From positions 682,001 to 746,000 of the forward strand of contig NZ_CP029043.1 of the NCBI RefSeq assembly GCF_003074055.1: a stretch of 64,000 nt of DNA, in the 5' to 3' direction. Positions 16,658 to 26,351 of the stretch are shown piece after piece; the first letter of the stretch is position 1, and every line of letters starts with the position of its first letter. Source of the stretch: Streptomyces nigra. GTDB taxonomy: Bacteria > Actinomycetota > Actinomycetes > Streptomycetales > Streptomycetaceae. The translations under genes and the position numbers were made by a program. Under the pieces are notes generated by a model. That model saw only the letters and a list, made by a program, of their open reading frames with translations, had not been told where the DNA came from and searched no databases.

Positions 16658-17833
16658 GTGAGCGCCTACGCGTGGACCGCCGCCGGATCCCTGGCCGCCT
16701 GGCTGTGGCTGCTGCTGTTCCAGGGCTTCTTCTGGCGGACGGACGTCCGGCTTCCCAGGCGTACGGAACCCGGGGAGTGGCCGTCCGTCTGTGTGGTCGT
16801 GCCGGCCCGGGACGAGGCGGCGGTACTGCCCGCGAGCCTGCCGTCGCTGCTCGCCCAGGACTACCCGGGGCGTGCGGAGGTCTTCCTCGTCGACGACGGG
16901 AGCTCCGACGGCACGGGCGAGCTGGCGCGGCGGCTCGCGCGCGAGCGGGGCGGGCTCGCGCTGACCGTGGACTCCCCCGGCGAGCCGCCGGCCGGGTGGA
17001 CGGGCAAGCTCTGGGCGGTGCGGCACGGCATCGGCTTGGCCCGCGCGCGTGATCCCGAGTATCTGCTGCTGACGGACGCGGACATCGCGCACGCCCCGGA
17101 CAGCCTGCGGGAGCTGGTGGCGGCGGCGCGCACGGGCGGCTTCGACGCCGTCTCGCAGATGGCCCGGCTCCGCGTGGACAGTGTTTGGGAGCGGCTGGTG
17201 GTGCCGGCGTTCGTGTACTTCTTCGCCCAGCTGTACCCGTTCCGCCGGATCGGCCGTACGGGCACGCGGACGGCCGCCGCGGCGGGCGGCTGTGTCCTGC
17301 TGCGGACCGAGGCGGCCGTACGGGCGCGGATCCCGGACGCCATCCGGGGTGCCGTCATCGACGACGTGGCGCTCGCGCGCGCGGTGAAGCGCGGCGGGGG
17401 CCGGGTCTGGCTGGGGCTGGCGGACCGGGTGGACAGTGTGCGGCCGTATCCGCGGCTGGCCGACCTGTGGCGGATGGTCTCGCGCAGCGCCTACGCGCAG
17501 CTGCGGCACCAGCCCTCGCTGCTGCTCGGGACGATCGCCGGGCTGGGGCTCGTCTATCTGGTGCCGCCCGTGGCCGTGGCCTTCGGCGCAGCCTCCGGGG
17601 ACGGGGTGACGGCGGTCCTGGGCGGGCTGGCGTGGCTGGTGATGACGGGCACGTATGTGCCGATGCTCCGCTACTACCGGCAGCCGCTGTGGCCGGCTCC
17701 GCTGCTGCCGGTGACGGCGTTCCTCTATCTGCTGATGACGGCCGACTCCGCGGTCCAGCACTACCGTGGGCGCGGCGCGGCCTGGAAGGGCCGCACCTAC
17801 ACGCGTCCCGGGACGGTGTCGGACGAGGGCTGA
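16658..17833 (+). CDS. glycosyltransferase family 2, hopene-associated HpnB type
   Basis: 391 residues. A signal-anchor helix (about 5-24) precedes a GT-A domain with VVVPARDEAAVLP, VDDGSSDGTGELA, GWTGKLWAVRHG and the metal motif TDADIAHAPDSL. Two to three C-terminal helices follow. The segment VSQMARLRVDSVWERLVVPA plus FFAQLYPFRRIG is the distinctive HpnB signature. HpnB is named for its place in hopanoid clusters, but its acceptor is not firmly known, and no hopanoid cyclase gene is seen here. The GTG at 16658 is assigned. Its stop at 17833 abuts the stop of the convergent TerD gene with no gap. Confidence 0.86.
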   Translation: MSAYAWTAAGSLAAWLWLLLFQGFFWRTDVRLPRRTEPGEWPSVCVVVPARDEAAVLPASLPSLLAQDYPGRAEVFLVDDGSSDGTGELARRLARERGGLALTVDSPGEPPAGWTGKLWAVRHGIGLARARDPEYLLLTDADIAHAPDSLRELVAAARTGGFDAVSQMARLRVDSVWERLVVPAFVYFFAQLYPFRRIGRTGTRTAAAAGGCVLLRTEAAVRARIPDAIRGAVIDDVALARAVKRGGGRVWLGLADRVDSVRPYPRLADLWRMVSRSAYAQLRHQPSLLLGTIAGLGLVYLVPPVAVAFGAASGDGVTAVLGGLAWLVMTGTYVPMLRYYRQPLWPAPLLPVTAFLYLLMTADSAVQHYRGRGAAWKGRTYTRPGTVSDEG

Positions 17834-19111
17834 CTACTTGCGGCCCGGGGTCCAGTTCATGCCCCAGCCGTAGGCGTAGTCGACGGTGCGCTGGGGGCTC
17901 ACGCCGCGTTCCGGGACGAGGTAGCGGGCCTCGCGCTGGACGACGAGGTCGTCGCCGGTCCGGGTGATGAGGGCGAGGGCGCAGACCGTGGAGGGGACGG
18001 TGCACTCGTCGAGGGAGAAGTCGACGGGGGCGCCGTGCTGCGGGGTGAGGGTGACCGTGGCGTTCAGGTCGGCGAAGGAGCGCGCGCCCTGGTAGATGGT
18101 GACGAAGACGAGGATGCGCCGGAAGGCCTGCTGGTGGTCGAGGTTGATGGTGAGGTTCTCGCCGGTGGCCATGGCGCCGGTGCGGTCGTCGCCGTCGAGG
18201 TGGATGTACGGCGGCTGGTGCAGGGCTCCGTAGGCGTTGCCGAGGGCCTGGATGACGCCCTTGCGGCCGTCGGCCAGTTCGTACAGGGCGCACAGGTCGA
18301 GGTCGAGGTCGTTGTGCATGGCGACCGGGCGGCCCAGTTTGCTGGCCCAGCCGGAGAACTGCTTGCGCACCTGCCAGTTGAGGTTGACGCGCATGGCGCC
18401 CGAGGTGCCGCCCTGCTTGGTGAGGGAGACGGACGGGGACGCCTTGGTGAGTGTCACCTTGCTCAGGCTGACCGGGGGCGCCTGGGGTGCGGGCGGCGGG
18501 ACCGGCGGCATGGCGGGCGGCGGGGGCATCGTCACGGGCGGCGCCGGGGGCGGGGTCATGGGGGCGGCGGGCGTGGGCGCCGCCTGCTGGGGTTCGTCGA
18601 CGCTGATGCCGTAGTCGGTGGCCAGGCCCGCGAGGCCGGTGCCGTAGCCCTGGCCGACGGCGCGGAACTTCCAGGCGCCCTGCCGGCGGTAGAACTCGCC
18701 GAGGACGAACGCGGTCTCCACGGTGGCGCCGGTGCTGTCGAAGCGGGCGACGACCGCGCCCTGGGCGTCACGGACCTCGATGTAGAGGCCGGGGACCTGG
18801 CCGAAGGCCCCGCCGTCCGCGGAGGCGGCGAGGATGACGGTCTCGATCGAGGGTTCCACGCGCGGGAGGTCGACGAGGAGGCGGTCGGTGACCTGGGCAC
18901 CCGCGGTCGTCTTGCCCTCGTGCCGGACGGCCCCGGACGCGTGGGCGGGCTGGTTGTAGAAGACGAAGTCGTCGTCGGAGCGGACCTTGCCGCCGACGAG
19001 CAGCAGGGCCGAGGCGTCCACGTCGGGGGTGCCCGGTGCCGAGTGCCAGCCCAATTCGACCGTCAATGCCGTGGCCGGCACCGGAACATTGGACCCTTTC
19101 GACATTGTCAT
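17834..19111 (-). CDS. TerD family protein with two Ter domains
   Basis: 425 residues from the assigned ATG at 19111 (an ATG four codons upstream at 19123 is also possible). The first domain (about 1-170) is TerD-like: [41 protein letters not shown] long Pro/Ala/Met-rich linker (about 175-225) leads to a second domain (about 230-425) resembling TerA, with NLNWQ and [14 protein letters not shown]. TerD domains bind calcium and occur in tellurite and envelope-stress systems; the acidic DLDLDL motif is consistent with metal binding. No other ter genes are adjacent. Confidence 0.85.
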   Translation of the reverse strand: MTMSKGSNVPVPATALTVELGWHSAPGTPDVDASALLLVGGKVRSDDDFVFYNQPAHASGAVRHEGKTTAGAQVTDRLLVDLPRVEPSIETVILAASADGGAFGQVPGLYIEVRDAQGAVVARFDSTGATVETAFVLGEFYRRQGAWKFRAVGQGYGTGLAGLATDYGISVDEPQQAAPTPAAPMTPPPAPPVTMPPPPAMPPVPPPAPQAPPVSLSKVTLTKASPSVSLTKQGGTSGAMRVNLNWQVRKQFSGWASKLGRPVAMHNDLDLDLCALYELADGRKGVIQALGNAYGALHQPPYIHLDGDDRTGAMATGENLTINLDHQQAFRRILVFVTIYQGARSFADLNATVTLTPQHGAPVDFSLDECTVPSTVCALALITRTGDDLVVQREARYLVPERGVSPQRTVDYAYGWGMNWTPGRK

Positions 19112-19293
19112 GTCCGCCCCCATCGTTTGATCTTCGCCGGGGTGTGCCGGCGGGTCGTCGAGTTCTCCAGGGTCAACCTATTCCGTGGGCCCCGGAAGTC
19201 TCGCGAGGGGGATCGGAAGAGGGGAGGTCAACCGCCGGTAACGCCCTGGGAACTCGGCCTTTACCTGATCCGAACACCGATTGGCGTCCCTTT

Positions 19294-19299
19294 TTGACA
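19294..19299 (+). promoter_or_regulatory. possible -35 element
   Basis: A perfect TTGACA lies about 100 bp upstream of the small Pro/Gln-rich gene, in the 287-bp gap behind the TerD gene. No matching TAnnnT hexamer is seen at 16-18 bp, so the assignment is weak. Confidence 0.25.
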
Positions 19300-19398
19300 A
19301 GTTCGCTCGCATTGGGGATCCGACGTCACTGCGGAACCGTAAAACAACCCTCTTATCGGTCTCCCCAACCAGCACATCGTGGGCTTACCTTATGTGCC

Positions 19399-19836
19399 AT
19401 GACCTCCCCCCGCTCCACGTATGGCGGCGGCTACTACTCCGCTGCCTTCCCGGACACCCCGATCTACGACTCGCTCGTGGCCGAGCGGGGCACCCCGCAG
19501 ATCGCCCCGATCCGGGTCCCCGCCGCGTACGACAGCCCGGGCAGCCATCTGCCGGCCCTGCCGTCCGCGCTGCCCGCCCTCCCGGCGGCGCCGTCCCAGC
19601 CCTCCTACGGTTATCCGCAGGCACCGCAGCCCGCACCGCTGCAGCAGGCGCCCGCGGCCTACATCCCGCAGCAGGCCGCCCCGCGCGGGTACCCCGGTCC
19701 GCAGGCTCCGCAGCAGCCGCGCCCGGTGGCCCCGGGCGGCATGGGCTACGAGGCGATGCGCCCCGCGGCTCCCCGGCCCGCCCCGCAGCAGTACCAGGAC
19801 CCGTACAACAACCAGCAGCAGTACCGCGGCTACTGA
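19399..19836 (+). CDS. small Pro/Gln/Ala-rich protein of unknown function
   Basis: 145 residues. The N terminus (STYGGGYYSAAFPDTPIYDS, then LVAERGTPQIAPIRVPAAYDS) is well formed and I believe it belongs to a conserved streptomycete family, possibly DUF6643. The rest is low-complexity with many Pro, Gln, Ala and Tyr and ends in QQQYRGY. It has no signal peptide or membrane helix, so it is probably cytoplasmic and disordered. It stands alone between the TerD and MOSC genes. Confidence 0.7.
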   Translation: MTSPRSTYGGGYYSAAFPDTPIYDSLVAERGTPQIAPIRVPAAYDSPGSHLPALPSALPALPAAPSQPSYGYPQAPQPAPLQQAPAAYIPQQAAPRGYPGPQAPQQPRPVAPGGMGYEAMRPAAPRPAPQQYQDPYNNQQQYRGY

Positions 19837-19878
19837 TCCGTCCCAGGGGTTGCCGGTGCCGCCTGGCACGATGACCCC

Positions 19879-20706
19879 ATGGGACACCCGCAGCTGCAGT
19901 CGATCCACGTCCACCCGGTCAAGGCGTTCCGGAGCATCGAACTCCGGGAAGCCGTCGTGGAGCCCTGGGGGCTGGCCGGAGACCGGCGCTGGGCGCTGAT
20001 CGACGCGGGGGCGAAGGTCGTGACACAGCGCAGACACCCGCGCCTGACGCGCGCCGCCGCCGAGCTTCTGCCCGGCGGCGGCGTCCGTCTGTCCGCGCCC
20101 GGCATGGAGCCCTTGACGGTGGCCGTGCCGCGCGCCTCGGACACCGTGCCGACGGACGTGTTCGGGGACAAGGTGGAGACGGTCCCCGCCGACGGCGACG
20201 CCGCGCACACCTGGTGCAGCACCTACCTCGGCGCTCCGATGCGCCTCGTCCACCTGGACTCCCCCGCGACCCGCCGACCCGTCGACCCGGAGTACGCGCA
20301 GCCCGGCGAGACCGTGAGCCTCGCCGACGGCTATCCGCTGCTGCTCACCACCACGGCCTCGCTCGACGCCCTCAACTCCCTGGTCGCGCGCGGCGAGCAC
20401 GCCGCCGAGGGCCCGCTGCCCATGAACCGCTTCCGGCCGAACGTCGTCGTCTCCGGCACGGACGCCTGGGCCGAGGACGACTGGAGCCGCGTCGCCATCG
20501 GGGACGTCACCTTCCGGGTCGCCAAGGTGTGCGGACGCTGCACGGTCACCACCACCGACCAGCGCACCGGCGAGCGTGGCAAGGAGCCCCTGCACACCCT
20601 CGCCCGGCACCGGCGTATGCGGGGCAAGCTGGTGTTCGGCCAGAATCTGGTCCCCCTCGGCCCGGGCACGATCCGGACCGGCGACCCGGTCCGGGTCCTC
20701 GGCTGA
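19879..20706 (+). CDS. MOSC domain-containing protein
   Basis: 275 residues. An N-terminal MOSC beta-barrel domain (IHVHPVKAFRSIELREA, then GLAGDRRWALID) is followed by the MOSC domain with MNRFRPNVVVSG and the conserved Cys in KVCGRCTVTTTDQRTGERGK. MOSC proteins bind a sulfurated molybdenum cofactor; YcbX and mARC relatives reduce N-hydroxylated compounds. The Cys at the cofactor position is present, so activity is plausible. The ATG at 19879 has only a weak ribosome binding site. The gene lies 42 bp after the Pro/Gln-rich gene and may share its transcript. Confidence 0.88.
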   Translation: MGHPQLQSIHVHPVKAFRSIELREAVVEPWGLAGDRRWALIDAGAKVVTQRRHPRLTRAAAELLPGGGVRLSAPGMEPLTVAVPRASDTVPTDVFGDKVETVPADGDAAHTWCSTYLGAPMRLVHLDSPATRRPVDPEYAQPGETVSLADGYPLLLTTTASLDALNSLVARGEHAAEGPLPMNRFRPNVVVSGTDAWAEDDWSRVAIGDVTFRVAKVCGRCTVTTTDQRTGERGKEPLHTLARHRRMRGKLVFGQNLVPLGPGTIRTGDPVRVLG

Positions 20707-20845
20707 GAAGATCTGTGCGAGTGCGCCGGTTCGCGGGAACCGCGGCCGGGGCGCCGCGCGTTGGGCATGCTGTGAGACGGATGTGAAGGCCGCGGGGCGC
20801 CACGGGCGCGGGGTGGCGACGGAGCCGGAAGGGGGGTGAGCGACG

Positions 20846-21451
20846 ATGCGGGCGATCACGGGTCTGTGGCGCTGGCGGCACAATCCGCTGCGCCGCCGGA
20901 CCGATGTGGCCGAGGGCTGGATCGCCCTGCTGGCGCTGCTGCTGATCGTCGTCGCCGCGCCCACGGCCGGCTCCGTGGTCGGCGGCCTCGCCCAGGAGTC
21001 CCTCCAGGAGTCCGTACGGCAGCAGCGCGCGTCGCGGCACCAGGTGTGGGCGACCGTGGTCCGCAAGCTCGACGGGACACGGCTCGACGCCGACCCCGAG
21101 ACCACCACGGGACGCGGTATACGGGCCCGCGTCCTGGCCGACTGGACCACCGCGGACGGCACCGCGCGCCGGGGCGCGGTCACGGTCGACCTGCTCAGTC
21201 CCGACCCGGGCACGCGTTTCCCGCTGTGGATCGACCGCCGGGGCCGGGCCGTGGCCCCGCCGCTGGACTCGGCGACGGCGTCGACGCACGCCGTGATCGC
21301 CGGGTTCGGCGCCGCGCTGCTCGCGATCGCCCTGATAGAGGCCGCCAGACGGCTGATCGTCTGGCGTATGGTCCGCCGCCGGTACCTGAGTTGGGACCGG
21401 GCCTGGGACAAGGCGGGCCCCGACTGGGGCCGTACCGGCGCCGGCAGCTGA
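20846..21451 (+). CDS. Rv1733c-like two-helix membrane protein
   Basis: 201 residues. It starts WRWRHNPLRRRTDVAEGWIA and has a helix at about 25-47 and another at about 145-165, enclosing an extracytoplasmic beta-rich loop and ending in a basic cytoplasmic tail. This matches mycobacterial Rv1733c and its streptomycete relatives, whose function is unknown. A GGAAGGGGGG stretch lies before the start. It is 139 bp downstream of the MOSC gene, with no evident link to it. Confidence 0.75.
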   Translation: MRAITGLWRWRHNPLRRRTDVAEGWIALLALLLIVVAAPTAGSVVGGLAQESLQESVRQQRASRHQVWATVVRKLDGTRLDADPETTTGRGIRARVLADWTTADGTARRGAVTVDLLSPDPGTRFPLWIDRRGRAVAPPLDSATASTHAVIAGFGAALLAIALIEAARRLIVWRMVRRRYLSWDRAWDKAGPDWGRTGAGS

Positions 21452-21560
21452 CGGCCTTCCGGCTCCGGTCAACCCACCGTCCGCGCGCACGCTACGGTGG
21501 ACCGGCCGAAGTCTTCGGCTGGGAGACCCGCGTACTACGAGGTGGGGGCACGTCAACACC

Positions 21561-24002
21561 ATGGCACAGGGCACGGTCCAGGTGACGCACACCGGCACTT
21601 CGCGGTGGCGGCGCCGCACGGGTGAGTACGCGTCGCTCGCCGCCGCCCTGGAGGCCGCGGCGGACGGTGACGTCCTCACCGTCGCCCCCGGCACCTACCG
21701 GGAGAACCTCGTGGTACAGCGGGCGGTGACCCTGCGCGGCCCCGAGGGCTCCCCCGGCTCGGTGCGGATCGCGCCGCTGGACGGTGTGCCGTTGACCGTG
21801 CGCGCCTCGGCGGTGGTCCTCGACCTCCATGTGGAGGGCCAGGACGCGGCGGCGCCGGCGCTGCTCATCGAGGAGGGCACCCCGGAGCTGTCCGGCGTGC
21901 GGGTCGTCACCCGCTCCGCCGCCGGTATCGAGGTGCGCGGCGGCGCCCGGCCCACCGTGCGGCGCTGCACGGTGGACAATCCCGCGGGCATCGGCATCGC
22001 CGTACTCGACGGCGGCGGCGGGGTGTTCGAGGAGTGCGAGGTCGTCGCGGCCGGCCAGGCCGGCATCGCGGTGCGCGGCGGCGGCCATCCCCGCCTGGAG
22101 CGCTGCCGGGTGCACCACGCCTCCGGCTCGGGTCTGACGGCCACCGGGGAGAACTCCGCGCTGGAGGCCGTGGGTTGCGAGATCTACGAGGTGCGGGGCT
22201 CGGGGGTGCAGATCACCGGCAGGGCCACCGCTCACCTCACCGACTGCGATGTGCACCGGACCACGTCCGACGGGGTCACCCTCGACACGGACGCCGTGCT
22301 GACCCTCGCGGACTGCCGGATCCACGACGTCCCGGAGAACGCGGTCGACCTGCGCTCGCGTTCGGTGCTCACCCTGACCCGTACGACGGTCCGTCAGTTC
22401 GGGCGCAACGGCCTGTCGGTGTGGGACCCGGGCACCCGGGTGGATGCCAACCAGTGCGAGATCTTCGACAGCACCGGCGACTATCCGGCGGTGTGGGTCA
22501 GCGACGGCGCCACCGCGGTGCTGGACTCCTGCCGGGTGCACGACGTGCCGGACGCGCTGTTCGTCCTCGACCGGGGCTCCCGCGCGGACGTCGTGGACAG
22601 CGATCTGTTCCAGGTGCGCAACACCGCGGTGTCGGTGAGCGACGGCGCCACCGCCCAGCTCGACGACTGCCGTATCCGGGAGGCCGCGACGGGCGCCTGG
22701 TTCCGTGATCACGGCAGCGGCGGCACGCTCAGCAACTGCACGGTGGACGGCACGCAGACCGGGGTCATCGTCACCAAGGGCGCCGACCCCACGATCGAGC
22801 GCTGCACCGTCGACTCCCCGGCGGAGGCCGGCTTCTACGTCTCGGCGGGCGGCCGCGGCACCTTCACGAACTGCCGGGTCAGGGGCAGCGCGGGCTACGG
22901 CTTCCATGTGATCGACGGCTGCCGTACGACACTGCGCAAGTGCCGTACCGAGCGCTGCGCGCGCGGGGGTTACGAGTTCGCGGACGGTGCCGGGGACGGG
23001 CCGGGCACGGGCCCGGACGTGGAGGACTGCACGAGCGACGAGAGCGGGAGCCTGCGGCAGCAGCCGTCGGCGCCGGAGCCCGTGGTGCAGACGGCGCACC
23101 AGGCGCCGGGCGGTCTGCTCGGCTCGGTCCCGGGCCCGCGCGGCACCGGGGAGGAGCCCGCGGCCCCCGACACGCGGCCCGGTGAGCCGTCCCGCACCTC
23201 CCAGGACGTCCTCGGTGAACTCGACGCGCTGGTCGGCCTGGAGAGCGTCAAGCGCGAGGTGCGGGCCCTCACCGACATGATCGAGGTGGGCCGCCGCCGC
23301 CGCGAGGCCGGGCTGAAGGCGGCCTCGGTCAAGCGCCATCTGGTCTTCACCGGCTCTCCCGGCACCGGCAAGACGACGGTCGCCCGGCTCTACGGGGAGA
23401 TCCTCGCCTCCCTCGGCGTGCTGGAGAAGGGGCATCTGGTGGAGGTGTCCCGGGTCGACCTGGTCGGAGAGCACATCGGCTCGACGGCGATCCGTACGCA
23501 GGAGGCGTTCGAGAAGGCGCGCGGCGGTGTGCTGTTCATCGACGAGGCGTACGCGCTGTCTCCGGAGGACTCCGGCCGGGACTTCGGCAAGGAGGCCATC
23601 GACACCCTGGTGAAGCTGATGGAGGACCATCGGGACGCGGTCGTCGTCATCGTGGCGGGCTACACGGCCGAGATGGAGCGGTTCCTCCAGGTCAACCCCG
23701 GTGTGGCGTCCCGGTTCTCACGGACCATCACCTTCAGCGACTACGGCCCCGAGGAACTGCTGCGGATCGTGGAGCAGCAGGCCGAGGAGCACGAGTACCG
23801 GCTGGGCCCGGGGGTCGCCGAGGCACTGCAGAAGTACTTCACGGTGCTCCCCAAGGGGCCCGCGTTCGGCAACGGCCGTACGGCCCGGCAGACGTTCGAG
23901 GCGATGGTGGAGCGGCACGCGGGCCGGGTCGCCCAGCTCGCCGAGCCCAGCACGGACGATCTGACGCTCCTCTACACCGAGGACCTGCCCGAGCTGAGCT
24001 GA
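21561..24002 (+). CDS. right-handed beta-helix repeats fused to a CbbX/EccA-type AAA+ ATPase
   Basis: 813 residues. Residues about 25-480 form a long series of roughly 22-residue beta-helix turns of the pectate-lyase type (for example GIEVRGGARPTVRRCTV, GIAVRGGGHPRLERCRV, AVSVSDGATAQLDDCRI). A linker of about 60 residues leads to an AAA+ domain with Walker A GSPGTGKTT near 597, Walker B VLFIDEAYAL near 656 and the lid motif VASRFSRTITFSDY. The ATPase matches the CbbX/SpoVK/EccA group. No signal peptide is seen, so the whole protein should be cytoplasmic. The beta-helix is likely a binding scaffold for a substrate that the ATPase remodels; the partner is unknown and no ESX secretion genes are nearby. 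Confidence 0.88.
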   Translation: MAQGTVQVTHTGTSRWRRRTGEYASLAAALEAAADGDVLTVAPGTYRENLVVQRAVTLRGPEGSPGSVRIAPLDGVPLTVRASAVVLDLHVEGQDAAAPALLIEEGTPELSGVRVVTRSAAGIEVRGGARPTVRRCTVDNPAGIGIAVLDGGGGVFEECEVVAAGQAGIAVRGGGHPRLERCRVHHASGSGLTATGENSALEAVGCEIYEVRGSGVQITGRATAHLTDCDVHRTTSDGVTLDTDAVLTLADCRIHDVPENAVDLRSRSVLTLTRTTVRQFGRNGLSVWDPGTRVDANQCEIFDSTGDYPAVWVSDGATAVLDSCRVHDVPDALFVLDRGSRADVVDSDLFQVRNTAVSVSDGATAQLDDCRIREAATGAWFRDHGSGGTLSNCTVDGTQTGVIVTKGADPTIERCTVDSPAEAGFYVSAGGRGTFTNCRVRGSAGYGFHVIDGCRTTLRKCRTERCARGGYEFADGAGDGPGTGPDVEDCTSDESGSLRQQPSAPEPVVQTAHQAPGGLLGSVPGPRGTGEEPAAPDTRPGEPSRTSQDVLGELDALVGLESVKREVRALTDMIEVGRRRREAGLKAASVKRHLVFTGSPGTGKTTVARLYGEILASLGVLEKGHLVEVSRVDLVGEHIGSTAIRTQEAFEKARGGVLFIDEAYALSPEDSGRDFGKEAIDTLVKLMEDHRDAVVVIVAGYTAEMERFLQVNPGVASRFSRTITFSDYGPEELLRIVEQQAEEHEYRLGPGVAEALQKYFTVLPKGPAFGNGRTARQTFEAMVERHAGRVAQLAEPSTDDLTLLYTEDLPELS

Positions 24003-24023
24003 CCGGGCGCCCCGGCGGCCGGG

Positions 24024-26351
24024 TCAGCTCTCGGGGCGCTGCCCCGGCACCTCCGGTCCCAGCCGCCCGAGCAGCCGCTGCCGTTCCTCCGCGAAGGCGG
24101 GGTCGGCCTGGTAGTCGCTGTGGCCGTGGATCGGCGCGGGCAGCGGGTGTGCCGCGGTGCGCCCGTAGGCCAGCGGGTCCTTGAGGGCCTCGCGGTCCAC
24201 GGCGGGTCCGGCGTCGCCGGACAGGCGGACCGGCCCGCCGATGGGGTCGGTGGGCCGGTGCAGATTGCGCCAGCAGTCCACCTCGGCGTGCAGCGCGGTG
24301 AGCGCGTCGGGGCCGAAGTGGGCGGGGAACCAGCGGCCGTACAGGCGCTCCAGCGGGGAGCCGTAGGTGAGCAGCGCGACCCGCCGGCGGTCGGCCGGGG
24401 TCAGCTGCCAGGCCGCCGCCGCCGCGAGGACGCTGCCCTGGGAGTGCCCGGAGAGGACCAGCCGGCGGCCCTCACCTGCCCGGGTCCAGGTGGCGATGCG
24501 CCAGGTCAGGTCGGGCACCGCGCGTTCGGCGTAGCAGGGCGGCGCGAAGGGGTGCGCGGCGCGCGGCCAGAAGGTGCCGACGTCCCAGAGGATGCCGATG
24601 GTGCGGCGGGCGGAGGCGTCCTTGTAGGCGCGCCGGCCCCAGGTGACGAACAGTATGAAGCCGAAGCCGATCAGCCAGGAGCCGAGGGCCTGCGCGGTCT
24701 GGGCGGCCCCGTGGACGACTGCGTAGGTGCCCGCCGCCGTCTCGCTCGGGGTGTCCCCGGTGATCAGCGCCCCGGCGAGCGCTCCGGCGCCCAGGAGCAG
24801 GGTGGCGACGGCGGTGACGGCGACGACGAGGGGCGCCCGGTCGGTGAGGGAGGCCATCGCGCGGGTGCTCGCGATCCGGCGGGTGCGCGCGCTGTCGTGC
24901 GGCTCGCCCGTGTAGTCGCGTTCGACGGCGACGAGTTCGGCGCGGCGCAGCAGCCAGGCGCGCCGCGCGAGCAGTGCGCAGAGCAGCAGCAGGAGGACCA
25001 GCAGGGGCGGGATGACGGAGGCCTGCCAGGTCAGCAGGACGGGCGGGCCGGGGAGGGAGGCGCGGGTGCCGTCCAGCCAGTCCGCGACGCGCTGGGAGAC
25101 GCCGCCGGACATCACACCGCCGAGGGCGCAGGCCAGCATCACCACGGCGGGTCCGCCGAGGCCGCGCAGGGCGGCGCGCGGGTCGGGTGCCGTGCGGTGC
25201 AGGAGGTGCGCGACGACGGCGAGGACGACGGCGGTCAGGCCCTGCATGAGGGCGATGGCGCCGAAGGTGGCGTCGCCCGGGAGGCGCCCCGCCGACTGCC
25301 AGCCGGGGCGTTCCCATCCGGCGTAGACGAGGGTGAGCACGAGCAGGGCGAGCGCGGCGAGCGGCAGCCGGCGGACCAGACGGGCGTCGAGTTCCCGGTC
25401 GAGGCGGTCCTCGCTGCGGCCCCGGCGGCACACCACCCACACCACGGCGGCCACGCCGGTGACGAGGGCCGCGTCGAGGAGTCGGCCGAGCACGTCGAGG
25501 AGCGCGGGTCCGCCGGGGCGGCGGTCGAAGCGGGCCGCGGCCGAGCCGACCGCCGCGGCCACCGTCAGCAGTCCGGCGGCGGTGTGCGCGGCGCGCAGCC
25601 GGGCGACCAGCCGGCGGCCGTACCAGAAGCCGGGGCGGCCCAGGGCGCCGCCCGCCGTCTCGTCGGGTTCGGGCTGCTGGAAGAGGGGCTCCTGGGACTC
25701 GTAGGCGCTCCAGGTACGGCGGGAGAGGTACCAGAGGAGGCCGGTGAGGGCCGTGGGCACGACGGCGGCGAGGGCGAGTCTGCGGCCGGGCGCGCTCCAC
25801 CAGCCGCCGTCCGACAGGAAGCCCAGCCAGCTGTGCCGGCCGGCGCAGTCGGGGGTGCCGGCGCACTGCCAGGCCGTGAGGTCCAGGGCGACCTCGCAGG
25901 CGGCGGCGACGAGCAGCACGGTCAGGCTGAGCCCGGCGAGCCGGACGAGCAGGCCGTACAGGCGGATCGTGCGGGTGCGGTCGCGGGCGGCGGGGCGCAT
26001 CCAGTGGGCGAGGTTGACCACCATGAAGGGCAGCAGGAGCAGCCATAACGCGCGGGCGCTGTTGCCGGAGGTGAGGTTGCACCAGACGTACGCCTCGGGC
26101 ACCGGCCGGCCCCGGTAGTCGTCGGGCCGGTCCTCGGCGTCGACGTCGTCGGCGCGGCGGAAGACGGCGGCGGTGTCGTCGCCGGTGATCCGCTGGGTCC
26201 GCGGATCGTCCAGCATCTGCTGGGGTGTGGTGCCGCCGACGCCGTGGACGAGGAGTTCCAGGGCGATCCTGGCCTCCCCGGCGCAGGGGCCGGGTGTCCC
26301 GGGTGCGGTGTCCGCGCTGTTCGCGGCGGCGTGTCTGTCTGTGCGGCCCAT
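24024..26351 (-). CDS. large multi-pass membrane protein with lipase-like serine hydrolase domain
   Basis: 775 residues. Residue 35 onward reads LLVHGVGGTTPQQMLDDP, an oxyanion-hole-like HG motif. About ten membrane helices follow between residues 100 and 600. A C-terminal alpha/beta-hydrolase segment contains the nucleophile elbow SGHSQGS and a candidate His in IHGHSDY. The catalytic halves are thus split around the membrane block. Substrate unknown. The ATG at 26351 has GGGGGAG at 8 bases; the frame remains open further upstream but is not coding-like. A TTA leucine codon at 26046-26048 (in the context RALWL) suggests bldA-dependent translation. Confidence 0.8.
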   Translation of the reverse strand: MGRTDRHAAANSADTAPGTPGPCAGEARIALELLVHGVGGTTPQQMLDDPRTQRITGDDTAAVFRRADDVDAEDRPDDYRGRPVPEAYVWCNLTSGNSARALWLLLLPFMVVNLAHWMRPAARDRTRTIRLYGLLVRLAGLSLTVLLVAAACEVALDLTAWQCAGTPDCAGRHSWLGFLSDGGWWSAPGRRLALAAVVPTALTGLLWYLSRRTWSAYESQEPLFQQPEPDETAGGALGRPGFWYGRRLVARLRAAHTAAGLLTVAAAVGSAAARFDRRPGGPALLDVLGRLLDAALVTGVAAVVWVVCRRGRSEDRLDRELDARLVRRLPLAALALLVLTLVYAGWERPGWQSAGRLPGDATFGAIALMQGLTAVVLAVVAHLLHRTAPDPRAALRGLGGPAVVMLACALGGVMSGGVSQRVADWLDGTRASLPGPPVLLTWQASVIPPLLVLLLLLCALLARRAWLLRRAELVAVERDYTGEPHDSARTRRIASTRAMASLTDRAPLVVAVTAVATLLLGAGALAGALITGDTPSETAAGTYAVVHGAAQTAQALGSWLIGFGFILFVTWGRRAYKDASARRTIGILWDVGTFWPRAAHPFAPPCYAERAVPDLTWRIATWTRAGEGRRLVLSGHSQGSVLAAAAAWQLTPADRRRVALLTYGSPLERLYGRWFPAHFGPDALTALHAEVDCWRNLHRPTDPIGGPVRLSGDAGPAVDREALKDPLAYGRTAAHPLPAPIHGHSDYQADPAFAEERQRLLGRLGPEVPGQRPES

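Noticed and set aside
15815..17761. A longer racemase reading frame reaching 17761
   Set aside because: The upstream part is the antisense of the HpnB-type gene; the GTG at 16600 matches the family N terminus.
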